From: Mariannaea sp. PMI_226
Taxonomy: Eukaryota; Ascomycota; Sordariomycetes; Hypocreales; Nectriaceae
Direction of reading: 5' to 3'
DNA: 64,000 nt
NCBI GenBank assembly: GCA_024336345.1
Contig: JANFOG010000003.1
Coordinates: 1,246,501-1,310,500 of the forward strand
Shown: positions 56,995-64,000 of the stretch, in pieces
Layout of the letters: the number at the start of each line of letters is the position of its first letter
Position numbering within the stretch: the stretch's first letter is position 1
The notes under the pieces: model-generated
The model's database searches: none
What the model was told of the DNA's origin: nothing
The model's input: only the letters and a program-made list of their open reading frames with translations
Made by a program: the position numbers and the translations under genes

Positions 56995-59900
56995 TGTTGG
57001 AGGATTTTATATGGATGATGCGTCTTGTAAGATAGACAGTCGGGATCGGGAAAAGATATTACCAGCAGTGTGGTCTGGAAGGAGTCGTTCGTCTTTGGGA
57101 GGATTCTGAGGGAAGAGCTGGGTGGGGTGGTAGTGTTGGTGGTTGACGATGAGCGGGTTCGAGGTTTGGGGGAGGAGGAAGAGAATGGTCGGAGCCGGAA
57201 GAAGCGACGAAATGGGGAGAGCGTTGACTTGATGGAAGCGTTTCAAAGCTGCCTCAAGGTCAGAAGTGACTTGACACAAGCCAGGAAGTAGTTCACGCGT
57301 TTTGTGCCGCAGGCAGGTGAGGCCACAGGAGGAGGTTCGACGATCGGAGCGATCCACTGGACCAACCGCCCGCAGGCTGGGGGCTGACTGATGAGCAATG
57401 GGATTGCACAGAGCCCAGAGACAGTTGACCAACAGACCGCCCGTCAAGCCGGCGCCCACAAAAGCACACCAGGTTAGCCACCAATACCGCCACTGGCGAT
57501 TCAGTCCTGGGCCATGCTAGCTTCATAGGCCCTTGCCAGGCCGCTTGCTAGCCTCTAGGTTTGTGGCGGCGACGGAGCAAGGGGGCTCAAGACCAAAGGG
57601 GCCAGCAAACCAACCACCGCCTGGGATAGGGATTCTGAAGCCGCTGGAAGTCGGAGCTTCTGGGGGGAAGAACCAGGGGTTGGTCGGCCTGCAGTGAGCG
57701 CTATGGGAATTGGGTGGTGGGGATGCCGCGGGCCAGGGTAAGGAGAGGCCCAATAGGGGAGGCGGAGACTCACTGTCTAGGTGCTATGCTTGTCTAGCAA
57801 AAAAGGGAGCTCAGCTTTTGTGTGGCTGGAGTGATGGCTCAAAGTCTGTGTCGCGAGGGGCACGATGCTTTTGGAGGATTGCTATCCGCGGATGATGGTG
57901 CACCAATGACGCTCCAATGGTATCACAACGATTATGATAGAGAAGGTGGTAAAGAGGGAGAAGGGGGGGGGAGTTTGGATGATGGAGTGTAAGCGAGTGC
58001 AGAAAATCAGGCTGATTGACTGGGTCTGAAGCAGAAGGAAGAACAAGAAGAATGTGGGCTCTTGGGGTACGTGTGGAGCCTGGCTACTCGTGGGGATGGG
58101 GAGTGACGAGGTTAGAAGGTTGAAGAGTGACGGGGTGGTAATTGAAAATGGGAGTGATGAAAATGAATGAAGAGGTGGAAGCTGAGAGTATTGGTCCCCT
58201 GAAGATTTACGGCGTGCTCCTTTGAACCATGGACAGAAAAGTTGTGAGGCTGGGGGCAGAATCAGCGCTTTGCTCTAGGAGCTTTACTTTGTTTTGTTTC
58301 GTGTTGCTGCTAAGCTAAAGTTGCTTTGCTTTCCCTCTTGTGCTGTGAGGTCGCAGCGGGCTGGTTGGGCTGGTTGGGGGTGGATCTCGATAAGTTTTAG
58401 TGGTGGTGGTTGATAATGTAGTTGGTGGTGTGGTGGCAGGAAGCGAAGGAAAGAAAGAAAGATAAAAAGAACCCAAAAAAAATAGCGTGGATGGTACAGA
58501 TTAGTTTTGGGGAGGTGGCGATGGTACGCGGAAAGGCCACTACCACCACATAGCGCAGGCTGGATGATCCTTGTAGATATAATAGAGGGTGATATGTCAA
58601 GTTGATATGACAACTCAGCTCTTTTTTTTCTGGGCATGGATGATGTTCAAAAGAGACAGGATGCTGGTGGCTGCTAGACGGGAAATGAAACAAGTGTTTG
58701 AAGTGAGGTGCTCATATGTTGTTTTGGTACAGAAGAATGATTGAACTACGTACCATAGTGCATGGTACCGGTACGTGCTTCGACTGCGTGAAGCAATGTC
58801 GCAATGTTGAAATGACACAATGACTTGGGACCATCTGGCTAATTAATTAGGTACCTTCTACGTAATAGACAATGTGAAGAATTCGAGATAGCTCGTTTCT
58901 TCAGAATTTTAGGTAGTTAGAATGCCAATCTACCTGGGTGGATGAATGTACCAAACAATGACAGGGAATATCCGGTAAGGCAAGGCACCTACCTAAGGTC
59001 GCTATACCAAGGTACCTACCGAGGAAGTGCCCACTCTCTCAAAAGAAGAACCGACAAGACGGGAAGGCGTTGCTGGTGGCTGAATTGGCGTCAAGATGGT
59101 GGCGCGCATACGAGGGGCTGGATCGAATCGGCCTTGTAGAATACGAACCAGAGGCACTCTCCTCTGTACCGTACCTTACGCGAGCACAACGGGGAATAAA
59201 TGATGCCGATTGTTCTGATTCCATCCTTGTTACGTATGGGTAGGCTAAATTGCACGATGAGGACCTACCATACAGACCGTATGACATGATCATGGGATAG
59301 CCGTCGTGTCGTGTGAGATACTGATAGACGCTGTGATGTGATGCAGATTCTGGTGGATACCGTTTGCTTTGAGTGAGAAAAAAAAAAGTCCATAACTCTC
59401 CGTCACTGAACTGATTTCACAGTCTCTTGGGTGTCGGCGCTTATGAGTGGGACGGAACTGACAATGGCAACGGTAACCGACGGGACTACTTCCAAGAGGG
59501 GGCTGGCAACGTGGACCGATATTAGCTTGCTCCGTTCGAAGTATGTAGTGGTGGTGTTCCTTTCGGTTGAGCCCAGGGCACACAGGTTTTATACATAGAG
59601 GCATATTGACCGCGCAATGATAAGAAGCGAGTGATACAGTGTCACAGTTTGGAGACAGACCCCGGTTAACCTGGAGGCTGGCGTTTATTAAAGTGCCCAA
59701 CTATATGTGCAGTAGTTAAATCGATCCAAGTCTTGATTTAACTGGCTGAGAAGAGCAAACTCCACCCTGCGGCCAAGGCTGTCGGCATGGATGGTGTGCA
59801 TAGTCTTTCAGTCTGTGGCCAACAGATACTTGAGGTATGAGGAGCTTGCAGACTGAAAACGCATGACTTCGAGCTTCAAGTACGTACTTGAATCTCGTAT

Positions 59901-60909
59901 ATCAGCAGCAATGTAGGTACGCAACAGTGTAGCAATATCACACACATTTTTCTCAGGCTTGTCCTTCTGCCATCCATTCCAGCTGCCCCACCTCAAAACA
60001 AGGATGTATTGCATATCGATGGCTGCACTGAGTGCCTATCTTCGGTAGCTTGCATGATGGCAGCCCCCGGCGACCGAAACAGTTGACCTACGTGGTTCCG
60101 CCATTGGAGCGAATATGCATGGGATAGGTAGGAAGAAAAGACCCGTGTCAAGATGAAACACGATATGGGAAAAACTTGGCCAAAGTATGACATGCTCATT
60201 GATTTATTGATCAATAGGTAGAGCACCTTGTTTTCGTGATGAGACCAGGGAGGGAGAATGGTAGTCTGTACAGTCGGAATCATTTCTATGTTGATACTGG
60301 TGAATTCCTCGGATGCATGCAATTTTGACCGGAAGATAAGTCAGAAGAAATCATTGGGACAACCCTAATTGCTTTCAATCCCCGGCATTGTTAAGAATCC
60401 TATTATAAATATAGCATCTGCAACGCGGCTACCCCTCCTCCAGACTCTTTGTTGAAGCTCCAATCGGGTTGCTAGTTCAGTTGACAAGAAGATGATGCCG
60501 TTGTGCGGCTCCTTCAATGAGCGGGGTCTTTGTGTCACCCCCACTAAGTACAGTAGGTACCTAGAGCCCAGCTTTCTCAGAAGCTTGAGTGTGTGGGAGT
60601 GGGTGCGTGCTCCATCCTGGACCTTACTTTTCGTACCTACCTACATAATTAGGTACCTACCTGATGTAATTGCGGCGCGTCTGTCGGTCGCGTTCCCACA
60701 TGGAAGCTCCCACTTACATGACCTGGGCCGCTTTGTCAACCACAACAACGAGACACTCTCTTTGGTCGCCTTATCTTGACCTCAGTCTCTTCAGATAGCT
60801 GTTTTCCCTTTTCAACATATTTACCAACCTTCAGTTTCGTGTCTTTATCATAACCGTACCAAAACCATCTTGTTAGGCTTTCACTGGCCAATGCCGCGAT
60901 CCTCTCGTT
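56995..60909. other. Divergent intergenic region between rac1 and CENP-T genes
   Basis: About 3.9 kb flanked by start codons. Next to rac1 (57000-58650) the plus strand is purine-rich, making a long pyrimidine-rich leader for rac1; frames there are incidental. Further right are TACCTACCTAAGGT-like motifs (58985-59020 and 60630-60662) and a C/T-rich leader before the CENP-T start (60740-60909). No gene or RNA is supported. Confidence 0.5.
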
Positions 60910-62599
60910 ATGAATAACACTCCTTCCGCCCGCACTCCATCGCAAACTCCCAATCGTCGTGGCGAACCAACCTCTGCCCGCCGCTCTGTTCATACTCCTC
61001 TCGATCGAAACGGTCCTCGCGAAGTTCTTAACTCGGTTCGTCGCGGCATTGACCCGTTATCCGCGAGCAAGAGAAACAATGCTGCTACACCACACGCCAA
61101 GGCTGCGCGCCGCGCACTCAACCAGCGACGCACCAACATGTTCACTCCCGGCAAGAACCGCCGTCGCAGTTTGATGCAGGAACGCGAAACGCCCATGGGT
61201 ATCCTGCGCAACCTGAGTAGGGCCCTTGCGCCAGTCACTCAGCCTATCTCATCATCTTCGTCCTCTCCTCAGGGCAAATCAGACGTACGGGATGAGGAGG
61301 AAGATGAAGACGATCTATACGACGATGACAATGATGACGACGACGATCTCCCCATAGACAGGCCGCGGTTTTCATTACCAATTGACGACGAGAACGACTC
61401 CGACACAGACCTACGGCCACCTCGGTTATCACAGGTTGATGACGAGAACTATACAGTTCAGTCTGTGGAGCTACCTCGACGATTCAGTCAGGCCCCATCA
61501 AGGTTATCACGAGGGAGCTTCGGAAGTGAAGAACCCAGTCATTTCTTTAACCCAGATGTCACGGAGGATATGGGTCGGCAATCCGATTTTTTTCCTGGGC
61601 TCCTAGAAGACCTTCAAACAAGAGGTACAGACGATGATCCGAGTCTTGAACGGTAAGCAATTGTCCAACTAAGTATACGGTATTGTCAACTAAGTTTCTA
61701 ACTGGCGATTTCAGATTCGACCCAGACCAAACGAGACGGATGACAATTGGGCATGAAAGCTTTAATCTTGACATGCCCGAGGGAATCGGGGAACAGACAA
61801 CCTTTCTCATGTCAGAACCTGGTGCAGATATTCCCCAGACATCACCAATAGTTGACCGATCTACCATCGAGGCCATGGCAGTTGAAGCACAGCAAGAACC
61901 CATGGTCGATGTTGCAGATGAGGGATCAGAGTCGGATGCTGGCGGACCCGGGTTTGACGAGGGAGGAGGGTTCGACTTCGATGCAGGATTTGATGACCGC
62001 AGTTCAATTGTCGAGGAAGAAACACTTGGGCCAGAGCCAGAAATGGAGCCAACGCAAGTACAGTCGCCAGCAAAATCAAGATCCAGGGCATCAGCCGTCG
62101 CCCGGAGAAAAAAGAAGCGGATATCAAAGTACGGAATCGAGTATCCAGCGCTCCCTCCATCCTTCGTCAAGAGAGTGGCCCAAACTGCATTGCAGTCTTC
62201 AGGTCTTAGCAATCAGCGTATCTCGCCAGATACCCTTGAGGCCCTTTCGCAAGCATCTGAGTGGTTCTTTGAGCAGTTGGGAGATGATCTGGGTGCCTAT
62301 GCGGATCACGCCAAGCGCAAGACGATCGAGGAAAGCGACGTGTTTACGTTGATGAAAAGGTATGCATTGGGTATCAGCTCCTTTGTTTTTTTTCTCTTCC
62401 ATTCTCGTTCAAAGTCTAATTTTAATCGTACAGGCAACGTCAAGTTGGCTCTCGCTCCACTGTCTTTTCACTTGCCCAAAAGCACCTCCCACGCGAACTC
62501 ATGCAAGAACTGAGAATGCCTGTTCCCCAGCCCACCAAGCAGCGTCGTGCCAAGCGTAAACAAGACAATGACGAGGACAACATTGAAGAATATACATGA
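60910..62599 (+). CDS. cnp20: CENP-T-like inner-kinetochore histone-fold protein
   Basis: Three exons (60910-61652, 61715-62359, 62434-62599; introns 62 and 74 bp) encode 517 residues. CENP-T (Cnn1 in budding yeast, Cnp20 in fission yeast) is a CCAN subunit that pairs with CENP-W at centromeric chromatin and recruits the Ndc80 complex through its N-terminus. The N-terminal third is basic and Ser/Thr-Pro-rich (TPSQTPNRRGEP, NMFTPGKNRRRSL), with TP/SP sites suited to CDK phosphorylation. An acidic run follows (DEEEDEDDLYDDDND). The C-terminal histone fold covers about residues 387-495: YGIEYPALPPSFVKRVAQTA, ISPDTLEALSQASEWFFEQL, LGAYADHAKRKTIEESDV, then after the last splice RSTVFSLAQKHLPRELMQEL. 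The basic KQRRAKRKQ lies near the end. The order of charge and the fold position fit the family well. Confidence 0.9.
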
Positions 62600-62679
62600 G
62601 TGTTAATTTTTTTTTTTACATGGGACATGAATAAGTCGGGATTTTTCCCCTTCTCTTGGTTCTAGGCTAGACCTGATGT

Positions 62680-63928
62680 CTACAGACCCTTTGAACGAGC
62701 CACACGACGGGCAATATCTGATGATGGCTTCTTGACGACCATCCACATCATGATGGAGGTGGCCACACAAAGACCATACCTAAGAGGACTTGGTTAGGTT
62801 TCTACTCAACGAAGCACGTCTTGGCGAGTGATGATATAGAGGAACATACCATGTGAAAATGTACTGGGCATGGTTGTTACGGAGGTTCACCTCGGCAGGT
62901 CGGCCGTAGGGAATACCACGAGTCTCATAGTCCACCATTTGCATGAACTCGGGCTCTGCAAACTGTTAGTAATGAAGGGATAATGGCTGGAGGTTACCGG
63001 CCCTTCAAGAATGAGAGGCGCGGGGTGGGAGCGGGATGCGAGGTAATTTTATGATAGACGTACCCATCGTAGCCTCAATCCACACGGGCTGGCTACCCGA
63101 TAACTCGGCCATCTGCTTCACATCAGGGAAAAAGAAGTCTCCTCTCTCGGGCCTGTTTTCTGGCGTGAACATGTTCTTTTTCCACGGCTCTCGTAACAAT
63201 CCCTCCACCACGACCTCGCCAGTGGGCAATCCGTCTGGCCGGGTCCGTTGATTCCGATGCTTCTTGTCGATCCAACCGCGGTTCACAAGGACAGTCGAAG
63301 CACCCTCGCGCTCCAAGGGGGTGATGACCATGTATCCATCTGTACCTTCGCGCATGCGCGGGCCCACGAGCATTTCCTTGTCATGTCGGAAATGGCCCTT
63401 TGCTGTCACGCGGCGGAAGTCGAAGTCGTGGATGGCATTAGGGTCGACGGTTGGCGGTAGAGGGAGCGGATCGCGCACCAGACGGTCTTCGAACTTGGCA
63501 ATCAGCTCCGTCTTCCAGCCGAGGCGCTGGACTTGCCATGTCCCGAGAATGAAGGCGGTGATTGGGATGATGGCTAAACTCGTTGGAATAAAAGCAAGTT
63601 AGAGTGACAATGGCTTTCGAAAAACGAGGGAGGGAGGGAGGGGAGACAAAAAAGAGTCTACTTCTTGTGCCTGGAGAAGAGGAAATGTACCAAGAATGAT
63701 TAACCCCGGGCCATGACGCTTCCCTACGCGAACAAGCTGAGGGGGTCCGTCGAGAATAGACACAAACTCCGGGTCGTCGGCTGAGGGTCTCTTGGAGCGA
63801 CGGAATGCCGTCGAGTTGAAAGATCTCGGTGCTGGTGTGACGGGAGCGGGTCGGGCTAGACGGGCGCAGCGGGGGATTTGACGGACGGCCCTTAGGCTTC
63901 GCTGAAGAAGATTCGTGGGCGCATTCAT
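62680..63928 (-). CDS. shy1: Shy1/SURF1 cytochrome c oxidase assembly factor
   Basis: Four exons (63691-63928, 63064-63573, 62850-62955, 62680-62779) give 317 residues, close to the family norm. Shy1/SURF1 is an inner-mitochondrial-membrane protein that helps mature Cox1 and assemble complex IV. The N-terminus is a basic presequence (LLQRSLRAVRQIPRCARLAR). The first membrane segment (LIILAIIPITAFILGTWQ) is created across the first splice and is followed by the hallmark QVQRLGWK. The intermembrane part has FRRVTAKGHF, MLVGPRM, LVNRGWI and NLRNNHAQYIFTWY. The second membrane segment is GLCVATSIMMWMVV. The frame is open upstream in non-ATG codons, but the ATG at 63928 begins a proper targeting sequence. 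Introns are 117, 108 and 70 bp. It converges tightly on the CENP-T gene with only 80 bp between stop codons. Confidence 0.95.
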
Positions 63929-64000
63929 CGTTGTGCGTCCGAACTGCCGCAATGGTGGACTTTTTCCTGGTGGTGGGTGTGGTGGTTGAGACGAGGATTT

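Noticed and set aside
1..64000. tRNA, 5S rRNA, CRISPR or transposon features
   Set aside because: I looked for B-box-like GGTTCGA stretches, 5S-like sequence, spaced direct repeats and terminal inverted repeats around transposase-like frames and found none with supporting structure. A B-box-like match near 13427 fails to form a T-arm stem. A tRNAscan or RepeatMasker run would be decisive.

Overview
This is nuclear DNA of a filamentous ascomycete. The genes carry short introns (mostly 50-110 bp) with GTATGT/GTAAGT-like donors, CTAAC/CTGAC-like branch sites and CAG/TAG acceptors. Coding regions favour C or G in third codon positions, leaders are CT-rich, and several products belong to fungal families (CFEM-type wall proteins, a DUF7025-type AAA protein, fungal Cry-DASH with an RGG tail, Rac1, Cms1, Nop6). 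A complete MAD1-like adhesin, a family best known from Metarhizium and relatives, and many TACCTAGGTA-type motifs between genes suggest a hypocrealean Sordariomycete. The species cannot be fixed from this window.

Layout, left to right: the 3' part of a peroxisomal 4-coumarate:CoA-ligase-like enzyme (+), converging on a MAD1-like GPI adhesin (-); about 8 kb with no convincing gene; a small orphan gene (12.4-12.8 kb, +) with a perfect hairpin inside it; a broken small-secreted-protein gene (14.3 kb); the ribosome-quality-control hydrolase Vms1 (-), divergent from a small conserved protein (17.6 kb, +); an AAA-family gene (18.2-20.6 kb, -) whose nucleotide-binding motifs are degenerate; a 6.5-kb gene-poor block; Cry-DASH (27.1-30.1 kb, -); a second gene-poor block of 6.4 kb; then a + strand run of 2-methylcitrate dehydratase, an SH3 actin-regulator-like protein, Cms1 and a large CFEM-like secreted/anchored protein. 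After that come a 714-residue protein of unknown function (-), a 5.5-kb gene-free stretch, Nop6 (+), the GTPase Rac1 (-), the kinetochore protein CENP-T (+) and, tail to tail with it, the cytochrome-oxidase assembly factor Shy1/SURF1 (-).

Most genes are single-copy housekeeping functions: ribosome biogenesis (Cms1, Nop6), ribosome rescue (Vms1), mitochondrial metabolism and assembly (PrpD, Shy1), polarity and actin (Rac1, SH3 protein), chromosome segregation (CENP-T). Among them sit surface or environment-facing genes: the adhesin, the CFEM-like protein, the secreted-protein relic and the photoreceptor. No transposon, rRNA, tRNA or secondary-metabolite cluster was recognised.

The most interesting observations are the AAA pseudo-ATPase (Walker A K-T changed to K-M; Walker B D-E changed to R-N); the CFEM-like gene, where retention of one 57-bp in-frame intron would swap a hydrophobic C-terminal tail for a soluble end, and whose body carries spaced cysteine pairs; and the 13-bp perfect hairpin inside the orphan gene. 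Exon structures were inferred by hand from frame, splice motifs and family knowledge. Except where stated, the joined exons keep an intact reading frame.
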